Assembly (NCBI GenBank): GCA_001801465.1
Contig: MGXT01000020.1
Span: 1-64,000 of the forward strand
Direction of reading: 5' to 3'
DNA: 64,000 nt
From: Gammaproteobacteria bacterium RIFCSPHIGHO2_12_FULL_35_23
GTDB lineage: Bacteria; Pseudomonadota; Gammaproteobacteria; UBA12402
The notes under the pieces are model-generated. The model had not been told where the DNA came from, made no database searches, and saw only the letters and a list, made by a program, of their open reading frames with translations. Of this stretch, positions 1 to 10,783 are shown one piece after another. Position numbers and translations under genes: made by a program. Each line of letters begins with the position of its first letter. Within the stretch, counting starts at the first letter, position 1.

Positions 1-156
1 AGCTTTGATCTCAAATTCATAATTATTATTAGATCAAATTATATACAGCTTTAGCAGTTTGTCTAGAGTTAACTCTTTATTATAAAATAACAGCATAGCA
101 ATGATTAAAAATATTAATTTTATTGATTATTAGTTATTTTTGAACTGCTGAGTCTA

Positions 157-1680
157 TTAATTTGTTTGCCCTGGTGGTACAACAGCAAAACCAATATAAA
201 CGGGGTCCTTTTTCCCATTGATTAATTTATAAAAAATTTGTTCTGGCAATAATTTTGCATTCGGAAAAATTTGTTTAGCTAAAGGAGGCAGTTCATATGC
301 TTCAGAGGGGCCTGTTTGCCAGGCAAGCATCGTTCCCTTTTGATGCATGCTATTAAGATTAATCCAAGTACTTTGCGATAAGCTTAAACCCATAAAAGGT
401 GTAGGGTGATCGGTAGAATAGGCACTAATATAAGCAGTAAGATAATGGTCGCCACCAATATAAGATAAAGGAGTATGATAATTTTGATGCCAGTAATTAG
501 TTGTCCAGGTGGCAATAGGTTTGGCAGGGTAATAAGCATCAGCCCTAGTATTTTTAGCCCAATAAGGCCCTATATAAGCTAACCAGGTAAAGCGGCCTAC
601 CGGGAGAGCGATGGCCACTATTATAAAGATGGTTAAAAACCATTTAAAGCGTTGCCAAGAAATTTCAGGTCGTAATAAAACAATAGCCCAAAGCCCTAAA
701 GCTGAAAAGTATGGAATGCCCCAACGATGAATTAAATAACTGCCAGAAATAATAGAATATAATAAGGTAAGTACTAAAGGACCGAAAGCCATGAATGAAA
801 GAAAAATAATATCAAAACGAGTTACATTTAATTGAGTACGTGGTGCAAAATAAAAAGGAAGTAATATTAATAAAAGTCCTATCATTATACCTAGTTGATC
901 TAATAACATTTTAATTGCAAATAAAGCATGACGTTTAAAAAAAGAATCTTGGGATAAGTGATGAAAGCTACCCGTTGTGCTGTTGAGGGCATAAGCAATT
1001 TCTGGAAAATGATGATGGTAAGCCCAGATTATATGAGGGCTTACAACAAAAATACTTATTATTGCAGCCAAATATAATCCTAAACTTCTAAAACAACGAC
1101 GACCTTCAGGGGTCACAACTAAAAGTATAAACATGGCAATAAACAATAAAGGAGCTTCGTACTTTCCTAATATTGCTAAGCCAGCCAATATGCCCAGTAT
1201 TAGCCATTGCCAAAGTTTTTGTTCTTTAATAACAAAGTAAAAAGTAAGTATTAATAGAGCCCAAATAGGCGTTTGTACAGTGTCTGGCGTAAATTTGATA
1301 GCAGCGCAGTTATAGTAAACAATACCTTCCAAGGCAAAGACACTGATTAGTGCATAAAGCGGAGTTGTAATTTTTAAGGCAAGGCGCCAAATAGCCCCAA
1401 ATGCTATCACTACAGCTAATTGGGCTAGCAGATAGGCTGGCCAGCCAACAGTTCCAAATAAATCTGTAAATGAAGCTGCTAGCCAAGCTGCTAAAGGCGG
1501 GTGTTTGTCATAACCTAGTTGCCATTGCCAGCCCCAAACAATACTTTCAATAGCATCGTGAGGCATAGTTGGCACAATAAGAGTAGGAGCTAAAGTCCAA
1601 ACTATCAGATGTAGAATGATAAAAACAGTAAACCAAAAGCGGAAAGGAAATTTTTGTAATGAGGTAGTAATTTGTTGCAT
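157..1680 (-). CDS. GT39/ArnT-like membrane glycosyltransferase
   Basis: A 507-aa polytopic membrane protein with about ten or more hydrophobic segments. The first periplasmic loop carries an acidic pair (Asp42, Glu45) followed by GYDKHPP (about 56-62), the arrangement expected of GT-C fold glycosyltransferases of family 39 (ArnT / dolichyl-phosphate-mannose mannosyltransferase-like), which transfer sugars from undecaprenyl-phosphate carriers to lipid A or other envelope glycans. Length fits the family. No arn genes lie nearby, so the sugar and acceptor cannot be named. The 156 bases downstream of its stop show no gene. Confidence 0.75.
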   Translation of the reverse strand: MQQITTSLQKFPFRFWFTVFIILHLIVWTLAPTLIVPTMPHDAIESIVWGWQWQLGYDKHPPLAAWLAASFTDLFGTVGWPAYLLAQLAVVIAFGAIWRLALKITTPLYALISVFALEGIVYYNCAAIKFTPDTVQTPIWALLILTFYFVIKEQKLWQWLILGILAGLAILGKYEAPLLFIAMFILLVVTPEGRRCFRSLGLYLAAIISIFVVSPHIIWAYHHHFPEIAYALNSTTGSFHHLSQDSFFKRHALFAIKMLLDQLGIMIGLLLILLPFYFAPRTQLNVTRFDIIFLSFMAFGPLVLTLLYSIISGSYLIHRWGIPYFSALGLWAIVLLRPEISWQRFKWFLTIFIIVAIALPVGRFTWLAYIGPYWAKNTRADAYYPAKPIATWTTNYWHQNYHTPLSYIGGDHYLTAYISAYSTDHPTPFMGLSLSQSTWINLNSMHQKGTMLAWQTGPSEAYELPPLAKQIFPNAKLLPEQIFYKLINGKKDPVYIGFAVVPPGQTN

Positions 1681-1913
1681 AAAATTAAATCATTTTTGTT
1701 CTAAGAAATTGTCAAAACTTTATCATGAAATTTAATATAGGGAATAGATTTTTTAAGGGTTTAATATAATCTAAAGCTTAAGTTAAGCAAACAGTAAAAA
1801 CATATAAAAAACTACTTACCAAGAAAGATGGCTTTTTAAAATACTATTTGCAATTCTTGGCTAACCCCGGATAATGTGCGCACTGCAAATAATCAATTCA
1901 ATGGAGATTAGTT

Positions 1914-2948
1914 ATGGCAATAAAAGTAGCAATTAATGGGTATGGTCGAATTGGCTGTAATATTTTACGTGCTCTTTATGAAGCAAAACGCACGCACGAA
2001 ATACAAGTTGTAGCAATTAATAGCTTGGGCAATATAGAAGCTTTTGCGTACTTGACTAAATATGATTCAGTGCATGGAACTTTTCCTGGCACCATAAAAG
2101 TTGAAAGTGATTGCTTAGTGATTAATGGCGATAAAATAAAAGTGACCGCAGAACGTGACCCTTCAAAATTAGCTTGGGGTCAATTGGGTGTTGATGTGGT
2201 CTATGAATGTACTGGGATTTTTACTTCAAAAGATAAAGCCAGTGAGCATTTGAAAGCAGGTGCTAAACGGGTATTGATTTCTGCGCCCGCAAATGATGCG
2301 GATGCTACGATTGTTTATGGTGTTAATCATCGTACTTTAAAAGCTACGCATAAAATTGTTTCTAATGCTTCTTGTACTACAAATTGCTTAGCACCAATTG
2401 TTAAGCCTTTAAATGATCATTTAGGTATTGTGAGTGGTTTGATGAATACCATTCACGCTTTTACGAACGATCAAGTATTGAACGATAATATTCACTCTGA
2501 CTTACGTCGTGCTCGTTCAGCAACTCGCTCTATTATTCCTACTAAGACTGGTGCTGCTGCAGCGGTTGGTTTAGTGCTACCTGAGCTAGAAGGTCGTTTA
2601 GATGGGTTTGCAATGCGAGTTCCTACTAATAATGTGTCAGTAGTAGATTTAACTTTTGTAGCTAAACGCAATACGACTGTTGCAGAAGTAAATAAAATTC
2701 TATTAGATGCTTCAAAAGGAGAATTAAAAGGAATTTTAACTTATTGTGATGAACCTTTAGTATCAGTAGATTTCAATCATAACTCAGCCTCATCGATTTT
2801 TGATCCTTCATTAACTCGTATTACTAATGGCAACTTAGTGAAAGTATGCTCTTGGTATGATAATGAGTGGGGTTTTTCAAATCGTATGTTAGATACCAGC
2901 TTGGCGATGATGGCAACAGCCAATGTCACTGAAGCTGCTTTGGCCTAA
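1914..2948 (+). CDS. gap: Glyceraldehyde-3-phosphate dehydrogenase
   Basis: The 344-aa protein has the N-terminal NAD-binding motif GYGRIG (9-14) and the catalytic block SNASCTTNC with the thiol at Cys154. It oxidises glyceraldehyde-3-phosphate with phosphate and NAD to 1,3-bisphosphoglycerate. The start is supported by GGAGATTAGTT before the ATG. A strong hairpin terminator follows at once, so it is probably a single-gene unit, although pgk and pyk lie downstream after an MFS gene. The block HAFTNDQ resembles the erythrose-4-phosphate dehydrogenase branch as well, but the glycolytic neighbourhood favours GAPDH. Confidence 0.93.
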   Translation: MAIKVAINGYGRIGCNILRALYEAKRTHEIQVVAINSLGNIEAFAYLTKYDSVHGTFPGTIKVESDCLVINGDKIKVTAERDPSKLAWGQLGVDVVYECTGIFTSKDKASEHLKAGAKRVLISAPANDADATIVYGVNHRTLKATHKIVSNASCTTNCLAPIVKPLNDHLGIVSGLMNTIHAFTNDQVLNDNIHSDLRRARSATRSIIPTKTGAAAAVGLVLPELEGRLDGFAMRVPTNNVSVVDLTFVAKRNTTVAEVNKILLDASKGELKGILTYCDEPLVSVDFNHNSASSIFDPSLTRITNGNLVKVCSWYDNEWGFSNRMLDTSLAMMATANVTEAALA

Positions 2949-2956
2949 AGTCTACA

Positions 2957-2984
2957 AAAAGGTGGATAGATTTATCCACCTTTT
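2957..2984 (+). terminator. Rho-independent terminator after gap
   Basis: A perfect 12-bp inverted repeat (AAAAGGTGGATA / TATCCACCTTTT) with a 4-base loop, ending in Ts, sits 8 bases after the gap stop codon. The A-tract on the 5' arm could also make it act in the other direction. Confidence 0.85.
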
Positions 2985-3027
2985 GATCTAATTCAAGAAT
3001 TTTTTTTATTAATAAAAACTAGTAAAC

Positions 3028-4263
3028 ATGTCTTATAAAACCACAATTAATATTTTTTTATTATCTAATGTAGCATTAGTTGATTTTTTTAGCTTAGGGG
3101 TGGTATTAACTTGTTTTGCACCTTTGTTTTTAAGTTCCCATGGGGTTTTTGAAAATTCTTTAGTTACTGCTGATCGGCTATATTGGTTGGGTATCGCTTT
3201 AGCAATGGCACCTTTGGGTCAACTAATCAGTACCTCAGTATTAGGCGCTTTATCAGATCTTTATGGCCGTAAGAAATTACTCTTAATTACTTTGTTGGGT
3301 TCAGTTTGCAGTTTGTTAATAGTTATCTATGGAATTGATGAGCAAGCGTTGCTATTTGTTTTGTTAGGACGGTTTCTGACGGGATTATTTTCTGGCAATG
3401 TTTCTATAGCGCAAGCCAGTCTTGCAGATATGACAAAAATTGCGGCGCTCAAAGCTTGGCGCTTTAATTTTTTACAAATTGGTATTGGTTTAGGAATGTT
3501 ACTGGGACCTTTATTAGGAAGTAAATTAATTGACCAGTCAAGTCCTGCAGGGTTTACCTTACCTTTTTATTTAGCGTTAGCTTTAATGATTATTGAGTTA
3601 TTTTTAATCGTTTTCTGTTATCAAGAAACTTTGCCAACTGCAACTGAAGATAAAGTGAATAAACTAGCTGGAATTAATTGGTTATTTGGCATCAAGCAAA
3701 TAGGTGCTGCTTTTAAAGCCAAAGGTATACGAGATTTATTAATAGCTTGGTTTATTTTTATGTTAGGTTGGGAATTTTATGTACAGTTTTTCACAAATTT
3801 TTTACAAGAAGGAAAATTAGCGTTTTCAGCTAATGAAATTGGTAATTTATTTGCATATTTAGGACTTGTTTATTTATGTTGTCAGGTTATTATTGTGCAG
3901 CCTTCAACCAGGCTATTTTTAGCCAGAAAAGTGATGGTGCCAGCTAGTGTGGCGGTGGCAATGTTTATTTTTTTAATGGGCTTTGCAACCACAAAAGATT
4001 ATATCTATGTAATGATTACGGTTTATATAATTAGCATGGCAATATTTATACCAAATTTTAATGCTGTGTTGTCGGAGAATGCACAAGCATGTTATCAAGG
4101 GACAGTATTTGGTATGTCAGTTTCGTTACATGCTTTAAGTACAGTTATCATTACCTCATTAGGTGGGGTTTTGATTGCTTACAATGTGCAGTTGCCATTA
4201 TTAGGTGGTGGTTTATTGATAGGACTGGCTAGTATAATTTTGGCAATGACAAGAATGAAATAA
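3028..4263 (+). CDS. MFS transporter
   Basis: A 411-aa protein with about twelve hydrophobic segments and the MFS motif A region (GALSDLYGRKKLL, about residues 72-84) between the second and third segments. The motif and length resemble the TetA/multidrug DHA1 branch, but the substrate cannot be read from sequence. It lies between the gap terminator and pgk on the same strand. No clear Shine-Dalgarno precedes the ATG, which follows an AT-rich leader, so expression may be low. Confidence 0.8.
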   Translation: MSYKTTINIFLLSNVALVDFFSLGVVLTCFAPLFLSSHGVFENSLVTADRLYWLGIALAMAPLGQLISTSVLGALSDLYGRKKLLLITLLGSVCSLLIVIYGIDEQALLFVLLGRFLTGLFSGNVSIAQASLADMTKIAALKAWRFNFLQIGIGLGMLLGPLLGSKLIDQSSPAGFTLPFYLALALMIIELFLIVFCYQETLPTATEDKVNKLAGINWLFGIKQIGAAFKAKGIRDLLIAWFIFMLGWEFYVQFFTNFLQEGKLAFSANEIGNLFAYLGLVYLCCQVIIVQPSTRLFLARKVMVPASVAVAMFIFLMGFATTKDYIYVMITVYIISMAIFIPNFNAVLSENAQACYQGTVFGMSVSLHALSTVIITSLGGVLIAYNVQLPLLGGGLLIGLASIILAMTRMK

Positions 4264-4362
4264 AGAGTTGGTTGATCTGGACTAGTTGTTGATAGCGGTT
4301 GCGAAGACAGGTAAAACTAGGCAGAATCAATAAGAGTTTAAGATAGTGGATGAGGATTAATC

Positions 4363-5565
4363 ATGACGATAATAGAAATGTCAGAGATGAACTTAAAAGG
4401 TAAGCGAGTTTTAATTCGAGAAGATTTAAATGTGCCTATTAAAGATGGCAAAGTAACGAGTGACGCAAGAATTAAAGCAGCTATTCCTACTATTCAACAA
4501 GCACTCAAAGCAGGTGCTGCAGTGATGATATTGTCCCATCTAGGAAGACCTACAGCAGGCAAGTCTGATCCAGAATTATCTTTACAACCGGTGGCTGATT
4601 GTTTAAGTAAATTATTAAAAAAACCGGTACGTTTTATAGTTGATTGGTTAAAAGGGGTTGAAGTAAAACCTGGTGAAGTGGTGCTATTTGAAAACGTAAG
4701 ATTTAATGTTGGAGAAAAAGAAAACGAAGAAGGGCTTGCCAAAAAAATGGCGGCATTATGCGATGTTTTTGTCATGGATGCCTTTGCTACAGCTCATCGT
4801 GCTGAGGCTTCTACAGCGGGTGTTAGTCAATTTGCTAAAATTGCTTGTGCCGGGCCTTTGTTAATGCAAGAAATAGAAACATTAGAAAAAGTTTTGAAAA
4901 AGCCTAAAAGGCCTTTGATTGCAGTGGTAGGTGGCGCCAAAGTTTCAACCAAATTATCTTTACTAGATTCGTTAGCTGATAAAGTTGATGCGTTAATCGT
5001 AGGAGGCGGAATTGCTAATACTTTTATTGCTGCCAATGGCTATGATGTAGGAAGTTCTTTATACGAAGCGGATCTTATTGATGAGGCAGAACGTATTATG
5101 ACTCGTATGAAGCAACGTAAGGCTTCTTTACCCATTCCAAGCGATGTGGTTGTGGCAGAGCATATGACCGAAACCGCAGAAGCTTATGATGAAAATGTTG
5201 ACCAAGTTGCTGATGATGAAAAAATCTTAGATATTGGTCCTGAAACAGCTAAGATCTATGTAGAAATTATTAAAAAAGCAGGCACTATTTTGTGGAATGG
5301 CCCTTTAGGGGCTTTTGAAATTGAACAGTTTGCAAAAGGAACAGAAGTGGTAGCTAAAGCTATTGCTACGAGCAAAGCTTTATCCGTTGCAGGGGGCGGT
5401 GATACTATTGCTGCGATCGATAAATATGGGCTTACCAATAAGATTTCTTATATATCAACGGGAGGCGGTGCATTTCTTGCTTTTATAGAAGGTAAGGAGT
5501 TACCAGCGCTGACTGCATTAAAACAACATAAACGAGAAAACAATGGAAAGAAGGCGAAGAACTAA
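4363..5565 (+). CDS. pgk: Phosphoglycerate kinase
   Basis: The 400-aa protein begins with [15 protein letters not shown], the 3-phosphoglycerate-binding start of the family, and contains SHLGRP and the C-terminal nucleotide-binding stretch SVAGGGDT. It makes ATP from 1,3-bisphosphoglycerate in glycolysis. Its 3' end overlaps the start of pyk by 23 bases in another frame, which suggests translational coupling. A short basic tail (about 15 residues) extends past the usual family end and exists only because of that overlap. Confidence 0.95.
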   Translation: MTIIEMSEMNLKGKRVLIREDLNVPIKDGKVTSDARIKAAIPTIQQALKAGAAVMILSHLGRPTAGKSDPELSLQPVADCLSKLLKKPVRFIVDWLKGVEVKPGEVVLFENVRFNVGEKENEEGLAKKMAALCDVFVMDAFATAHRAEASTAGVSQFAKIACAGPLLMQEIETLEKVLKKPKRPLIAVVGGAKVSTKLSLLDSLADKVDALIVGGGIANTFIAANGYDVGSSLYEADLIDEAERIMTRMKQRKASLPIPSDVVVAEHMTETAEAYDENVDQVADDEKILDIGPETAKIYVEIIKKAGTILWNGPLGAFEIEQFAKGTEVVAKAIATSKALSVAGGGDTIAAIDKYGLTNKISYISTGGGAFLAFIEGKELPALTALKQHKRENNGKKAKN

Positions 5566-6970
5566 AATTATTATAACCTTAGGCCCAGCGCTTGATGAAG
5601 AGAATATGCTAGAAAAAGCAATTCTTGCGGGCGCAGATGTATTTAGGGCTAATTTTTCTCATGGGGTGGCAACTGATCATGCAGGACGTATTCAAGCAGT
5701 TAGAAAAGCCGCAAAAAAATTAGGAAGAGAGGTTGCTATATTTGGAGATTTACAAGGTCCCAAAATTCGTGTTGCTTGTTTTAAAAATAAAAAGATTCAT
5801 TTAGTTGATGGCTGTGAATTTACGATTGATGTAGCTTTGGATAAACAGGCGGGAGATGAAAGGCAGGTAGGTTGTGATTACCCAGAATTAGTACAAGATG
5901 TTACAGCCGGAGATATTTTATTATTGGATGATGGTCGGTTAGTTTTTAAAGTAAAGAGAGTTGAAAATACTAAAATAATTTGTGAAGTTGTTACTGGTGG
6001 TGAGCTATCTAATAATAAAGGGATTAATCGCCAAGGTGGCGGGTTATCGGCTGCTGCCTTAACAGATAAGGATAAGGCTGATTTAAAAGAAGCCGTTAAT
6101 TTAGGTGTGGATTACATTGCAGTCTCATTTCCTAGAAGTGCTGAGGATATAGAGGAAGCAAGGCGATTGCTTGAAAAATCAGGTAGTGCAGCAGGAATTA
6201 TTGCTAAAATAGAACGTACGGAGGCAGTCGCTAATATAGATGAAATTATAAAAGCTTCTGATGCCGTAATGGTTGCTCGAGGAGATTTGGCAGTAGAGAT
6301 AGGTGATGCAGAAGTTCCTGCCGTGCAAAAACATATTATTCATCGAGTTAGGGCATTGGATAAAATAGTAATTACTGCTACTCAAATGATGGAAAGTATG
6401 ATTGCTAATAGTGTGCCAACTAGAGCTGAGGTTTCAGATGTGGCTAATGCTGTATTAGATGGCACTGATGCAGTGATGTTGTCTGCTGAAACAGCAGTGG
6501 GTAAGTATCCTATTCAAACTATTGAAGCAATGCATCGTGTGTGTTTAACTGCGGAAAAGCAACCCTCTGCACAACAATCTAAACACCGAGTAGAGTGTTA
6601 TTTTCATCGTCCAGATGAAGCCATCGCCATGGCTACCATGTATGTAGCCAATCATTTGGATATCACAGCGATTATTTCCTTGACTGAATCAGGTTCAACG
6701 CCTTTGTGGATGTCAAGAATACGCTCCGGTATTCCTATTTTTGCCTTAACCAGACATGTCGAAACTCAGCGTAAAATGAATCTTTATCGGGGTGTTTATG
6801 CGATTAAATTTGATATGACTAAAATTCCAAGACCTTCGCTTAATCGGGTTGCAGCTGATGAGCTAGTAAAAAAAGGCATATTAAAAATGGGAGATCTAGT
6901 CATTATCACTAAAGGCGACATCGTAGGTGTTCATGGTTTTACTAACTCATTAAAAATATTTAATGTATAA
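5543..6970 (+). CDS. pyk: Pyruvate kinase
   Basis: A 475-aa protein starting [14 protein letters not shown], the standard N-terminus of pyruvate kinase, with the substrate and metal-binding [10 protein letters not shown] and the TATQMMESM region. It converts phosphoenolpyruvate and ADP to pyruvate and ATP. The ATG lies inside the last codons of pgk; a later start would remove the conserved N-terminus, so the overlap is probably real. pgk and pyk form one transcription unit. Confidence 0.95.
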   Translation: MERRRRTKIIITLGPALDEENMLEKAILAGADVFRANFSHGVATDHAGRIQAVRKAAKKLGREVAIFGDLQGPKIRVACFKNKKIHLVDGCEFTIDVALDKQAGDERQVGCDYPELVQDVTAGDILLLDDGRLVFKVKRVENTKIICEVVTGGELSNNKGINRQGGGLSAAALTDKDKADLKEAVNLGVDYIAVSFPRSAEDIEEARRLLEKSGSAAGIIAKIERTEAVANIDEIIKASDAVMVARGDLAVEIGDAEVPAVQKHIIHRVRALDKIVITATQMMESMIANSVPTRAEVSDVANAVLDGTDAVMLSAETAVGKYPIQTIEAMHRVCLTAEKQPSAQQSKHRVECYFHRPDEAIAMATMYVANHLDITAIISLTESGSTPLWMSRIRSGIPIFALTRHVETQRKMNLYRGVYAIKFDMTKIPRPSLNRVAADELVKKGILKMGDLVIITKGDIVGVHGFTNSLKIFNV

Positions 6971-7008
6971 ATAATTTAACGATTATTTACCTCGTCTGGG
7001 GAGGGAGA

Positions 7009-7875
7009 ATGAACCAATTAGATAGAAATTCTTTGCCTATTGGTATTTTTGATTCCGGTATGGGGGGGTTGACGGTTTTAAACGAGTTGGTAAAAGAACT
7101 TCCTAATGAATCCTTTATTTATTTAGGAGATACCGCACGATTACCCTATGGTACCAAAAGTCAGCAGACAGTTCTGCATTATGCCATTCAAATGACTAAT
7201 CTTCTTATTCAACAAAATATTAAATTATTAGTAATTGCTTGTAATACTGCAACAACAGCGGCTTTGCCTCAACTTAAACTATTATTTCCTGATATTCCCA
7301 TTTTAGGTGTCATTGAACCAGGTGCTCACTTGGCAGCTGCTACCACAAAAAATAATAAAGTAGCAGTTTTAGCAACTGAAACAACGATAAATTCAGGTGT
7401 TTATCAAAATACCTTACAACATCTTAATCCTATTATTCAGGTTATAACTCAAAGTTGTGGGTTATTTGTAGCTTTGGCTGAAGAGGGTAGTGTCGATGAT
7501 GAGCTTGCCTATGTTGCAGTAAATAAGTATTTAATTCCAATCAAGCAAGTGCTTGAAGACTGTGATTGCTTAATTTTAGGTTGTACACACTTTCCTGTTC
7601 TAATTAAGCCAATTCAACAAGCCTTGCACAATAATATCACCATTATTAATTCAGCCCAGGCTACTGCAAAAAAAATTGCTACAGTTTTACAAGAAGTTAA
7701 CTTAGAAAACTCAGCTGATAACCAGCAGATTAAATTTTTAGTGACAGACTTACCCGAACGTTTTGCTCGTATTGGTGAAATATTTTTTAAGCGCACGATT
7801 TTGCCAAGCACAGTAAGTTTAATTGATGTAGAAACCAGTGCTATAATGCTTAAAAAAGAATTACAGCCATTATAA
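7009..7875 (+). CDS. murI: Glutamate racemase
   Basis: A 288-aa protein with the family start IGIFDSGMGGLTVL and both catalytic cysteine motifs, ACNTATT and LGCTHFP. It makes D-glutamate for peptidoglycan. GGGGAGGGAGA directly before the ATG is a strong ribosome-binding site. Its stop lies 6 bases from the convergent virB11 stop with no visible terminator, so read-through into the antisense of the T4SS operon is possible. Confidence 0.94.
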   Translation: MNQLDRNSLPIGIFDSGMGGLTVLNELVKELPNESFIYLGDTARLPYGTKSQQTVLHYAIQMTNLLIQQNIKLLVIACNTATTAALPQLKLLFPDIPILGVIEPGAHLAAATTKNNKVAVLATETTINSGVYQNTLQHLNPIIQVITQSCGLFVALAEEGSVDDELAYVAVNKYLIPIKQVLEDCDCLILGCTHFPVLIKPIQQALHNNITIINSAQATAKKIATVLQEVNLENSADNQQIKFLVTDLPERFARIGEIFFKRTILPSTVSLIDVETSAIMLKKELQPL

Positions 7876-7881
7876 TTTTGA

Positions 7882-8898
7882 TTAACTAATAAATAGTTTA
7901 TCAGAAGCAGATTTGTAATAAATACTTACCATTTTTTTTCCTTCAGTTGTTTTAGCCAGTTGAACAATAATGTCAATGGCTTGTTGTAATTCTCTTAAAA
8001 TATCTTGATCAGACATGGCAGGAACATTATTGAGTTTATACATTTGAATCATGCGTAAAAAAGCAACCCGAGGATTATTGGCGTGAATACTGGTTATAGA
8101 GCCTTCATGTCCGGTAGAACAGGCGCTAATAAAATCCATAATTTCAGCACCCCTAATTTCTCCCATAATAATGCGATCAGGCCGTAATCTTAAAGAACAT
8201 TGGACTAAATCTTGCATGGTAATGTTAGCTTTTCCTTGTTGTCCTTTACTGGCTAAAAATTGAATTTTATTTTTATGAGGTGGTATGAGCTCTCTAGTAT
8301 CTTCAAGAATAATAAGCCGTTCATTTAAATCTATTTCTTGCAAGCAGGCATTTAAAAAAGTGGTTTTGCCGCTGGAAGTACCCCCAGAAATAACTAGAGT
8401 TTTTTTCAAGGCAATGGCTTTTTTGAGAAAGGCTGACCATTGCTTATTTTTATAGAGGTTAAATAATTCTTGTTCACAGTCTGATAAGTTATCTAGGAGA
8501 TTGTTTATCTCAGCTAATTTAACCGATTGATAAAAATTAGTTTGTTCATAGTCAGATAAGGTAAAGTTTTTACAAATATTTTTTCTGATAGAAAGTGTGT
8601 GATATTTTGCAGTAGGAGGTAAACAAAGTTGAACTCGGTTGCCATCTTGCAAATTGCCTGATAACAAAGGCTTTTCCTCAGATAAATATTGTTCGTTTTC
8701 ATTAGCGATTAACTGAAAAAGTCGTTGTAAATGAGTGGGTGTGAAAATAGGAACAGAATATTCTTGTAACTGATTATTTTTTTCAATCCATACCCACTGT
8801 GGTTCGTTAATGAGAATTTCTGACACTAGTGGATCGGAGAGCCAATGACTGATGGGGGAAAGTAAACCAATTGAACCTGGTAAAAAATGAATAGTCAT
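7882..8898 (-). CDS. virB11: T4SS traffic ATPase VirB11
   Basis: The 338-aa protein has Walker A GGTSSGKT (172-179), an Asp-box-like region (LEDTREL), Walker B-type RIIMGEIRG and the conserved HANNPR stretch. VirB11 is a hexameric inner-face ATPase that drives P-type T4SS assembly and substrate transfer. It is the last gene of the virB operon, 4 bases after virB10. It is convergent with murI. Confidence 0.95.
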   Translation of the reverse strand: MTIHFLPGSIGLLSPISHWLSDPLVSEILINEPQWVWIEKNNQLQEYSVPIFTPTHLQRLFQLIANENEQYLSEEKPLLSGNLQDGNRVQLCLPPTAKYHTLSIRKNICKNFTLSDYEQTNFYQSVKLAEINNLLDNLSDCEQELFNLYKNKQWSAFLKKAIALKKTLVISGGTSSGKTTFLNACLQEIDLNERLIILEDTRELIPPHKNKIQFLASKGQQGKANITMQDLVQCSLRLRPDRIIMGEIRGAEIMDFISACSTGHEGSITSIHANNPRVAFLRMIQMYKLNNVPAMSDQDILRELQQAIDIIVQLAKTTEGKKMVSIYYKSASDKLFIS

Positions 8899-8902
8899 AT
8901 TG

Positions 8903-9964
8903 TTAATGATTGTTTAAGACAGTATAAAAATCTAAGTCTTCAGCAACAAAAACATTAATTAATTTACCTTGATAAATATTAATGGTAGGTTTGATATTTA
9001 AATTTTGATCTAAACTATCTTGAGAGGATTGTTGAAAAGCTTCTGCAATAGATTGTTGATATTGATTGGCACTATTAGGTTGGTCAGAAGCATTTACACC
9101 ATAAGTTGCAGTGGTTGCACTCATGACGGATAATAAAGCTGCAGTACCAAAAATTTGCCAAAAGTGAGAATCAATATTATCAGCATTAACACCTGCTCGA
9201 CCGAGCTCATCCACACCAGGGCTATTAATCGTAATAGAAAGATTATTAGGTGTGATAATGCGATTCCAAATAATAAACACCCTGGCTGTTGCTGCGCCAT
9301 TACCAGCTAGAGTGGTGTATTGACCGATTAGCCGAGAGCCAGCAGGAATAAGAACATTTTCTCCACTATAAGCATAAACGGGTTGAGTAATGATCGCACG
9401 AACCATACCTGGTAAATCACTATTGATCGCTGTTTCTAATACGGCATTAATCAATTCTCCTTGTACTATCATATAGTTTGGGTGGAGTAAATGCGATGCA
9501 TCAATAGTTTCTATGTTATTATTTTGTGAGTTAGCAAAATTAGCATAGGCGCTATTATCTTTTAATAAACTAGGCTTGGAATTATTATTAGCATTTGTTA
9601 GTGATCTAGGAGAATAGTGAGCACTATACATTTGAGTAGGAGCATTTTGTCTAATTAGTAGTTGTTTGTTATCTTGATTATTAATCAAAGTGTTAAAATC
9701 ATTATTTGTTGTTAATAGATTTTTACTTTGCATTTGTTGTAATCGAGAAACGTTCGCAGTTAAGACATTATTATTGAGAGGCATGGTAATTTCTTGGGCT
9801 GAAGGAAGCTGCTTTGGTTTATGCTTAACAAGCATTATAATAAAAATCAATAATAAGATCGTTCCTCCTATAATCGCTATGAGAACAGCCTGATTTGATT
9901 GGTTGGCGACTTTAGAAATACTGCCTAAATAAGCAAAATTGTCATTTTTTCTTTTAGAACTCAT
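8903..9964 (-). CDS. virB10: T4SS core protein VirB10
   Basis: A 353-aa protein with a short cytoplasmic tail, one membrane segment (about 27-46), a long Asn/Gln-rich periplasmic linker instead of the usual proline-rich one, and a C-terminal TrbI/VirB10 domain (from about residue 160, including PVYAYSGENVLIPAGSRL). VirB10 spans both membranes and gates the outer-membrane core complex with VirB7 and VirB9. It lies between virB9 and virB11 in one operon. Confidence 0.93.
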   Translation of the reverse strand: MSSKRKNDNFAYLGSISKVANQSNQAVLIAIIGGTILLLIFIIMLVKHKPKQLPSAQEITMPLNNNVLTANVSRLQQMQSKNLLTTNNDFNTLINNQDNKQLLIRQNAPTQMYSAHYSPRSLTNANNNSKPSLLKDNSAYANFANSQNNNIETIDASHLLHPNYMIVQGELINAVLETAINSDLPGMVRAIITQPVYAYSGENVLIPAGSRLIGQYTTLAGNGAATARVFIIWNRIITPNNLSITINSPGVDELGRAGVNADNIDSHFWQIFGTAALLSVMSATTATYGVNASDQPNSANQYQQSIAEAFQQSSQDSLDQNLNIKPTINIYQGKLINVFVAEDLDFYTVLNNH

Positions 9965-9977
9965 AATAGCCTTCCTG

Positions 9978-10751
9978 TTAATTGTTATTTTCTAATTTGG
10001 CAATTAAATTATTGTTAAAAATTGAAGCCACATGACTAGCACCAAATCGTAAAGTAAATTGTGGGGCTGTCCTTTGAATAACTAGATAATTTTTGTTTTG
10101 ACGATAATTAACTACTGATTCTTTACCATTAGGATTGTCAACTACAAAAACTGCTGGAATCGGTTGGTTAGGCTGTAGTTGTAGGTAAGTAAATTTACCG
10201 TCGTCAAAAACATGAATAGGTACAATGGTTGGATCGCCATTAAAGCTATAGTTCCAGTTGTAGTTTGCAGGATTAGCAAAAGCAGAAAGCTCAGTTTGTC
10301 GCTGTTCTTCGAGATGAATCATGGCTTTTTCTATTTTGGTAGTTTGTTCTTCTGGGTAAACAAATTTTATTGCATAAGTTATTCTTTTTTTAGTAGTTGA
10401 ATCTGAATTAGTTATGAGATGAAAATAGTAAATATGTTTATTGGTGACAACGGTCATGTTGGTATTAGAATGATAAACAGTAGGCTTGATAAAAAGCATA
10501 TAGGGAATATCTTTATCTACCGAAACAGTCCAGGCTGCTAAATCCCCGTTTTGAATGTTTTCAATTAGTTCATCTTTGCTCAGGATAATTTGAGTGGTGG
10601 TAAAAGGAGTACCAAAAACAGGTACAACATTATAAGAAGAATAAGCTACTATCATAATTCTATTATCGCCGGCCAGTTGAACTGGTTGCATAACAGCAAG
10701 ACAGTTGCTAAGAGTCAATAGACTTAAAAAAAACAATCCTAATTTTTTCAT
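9978..10751 (-). CDS. virB9: T4SS core protein VirB9
   Basis: A 257-aa protein with an N-terminal signal peptide (about 1-19) and the VirB9/CagX fold. The C-terminal part shows the family pattern of a TYLQL strand, PAVFVVD and a late GASHVASIFN segment. VirB9 forms the outer-membrane core ring with VirB7 and VirB10. The signal sequence ends LSNCLA, which contains a cysteine, but the usual signal-peptidase I cleavage after Ala19 seems likelier than a lipobox. Confidence 0.9.
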   Translation of the reverse strand: MKKLGLFFLSLLTLSNCLAVMQPVQLAGDNRIMIVAYSSYNVVPVFGTPFTTTQIILSKDELIENIQNGDLAAWTVSVDKDIPYMLFIKPTVYHSNTNMTVVTNKHIYYFHLITNSDSTTKKRITYAIKFVYPEEQTTKIEKAMIHLEEQRQTELSAFANPANYNWNYSFNGDPTIVPIHVFDDGKFTYLQLQPNQPIPAVFVVDNPNGKESVVNYRQNKNYLVIQRTAPQFTLRFGASHVASIFNNNLIAKLENNN

Positions 10752-10783
10752 AAATGCTCCAATTAAAGATTATTAAACTAAAG

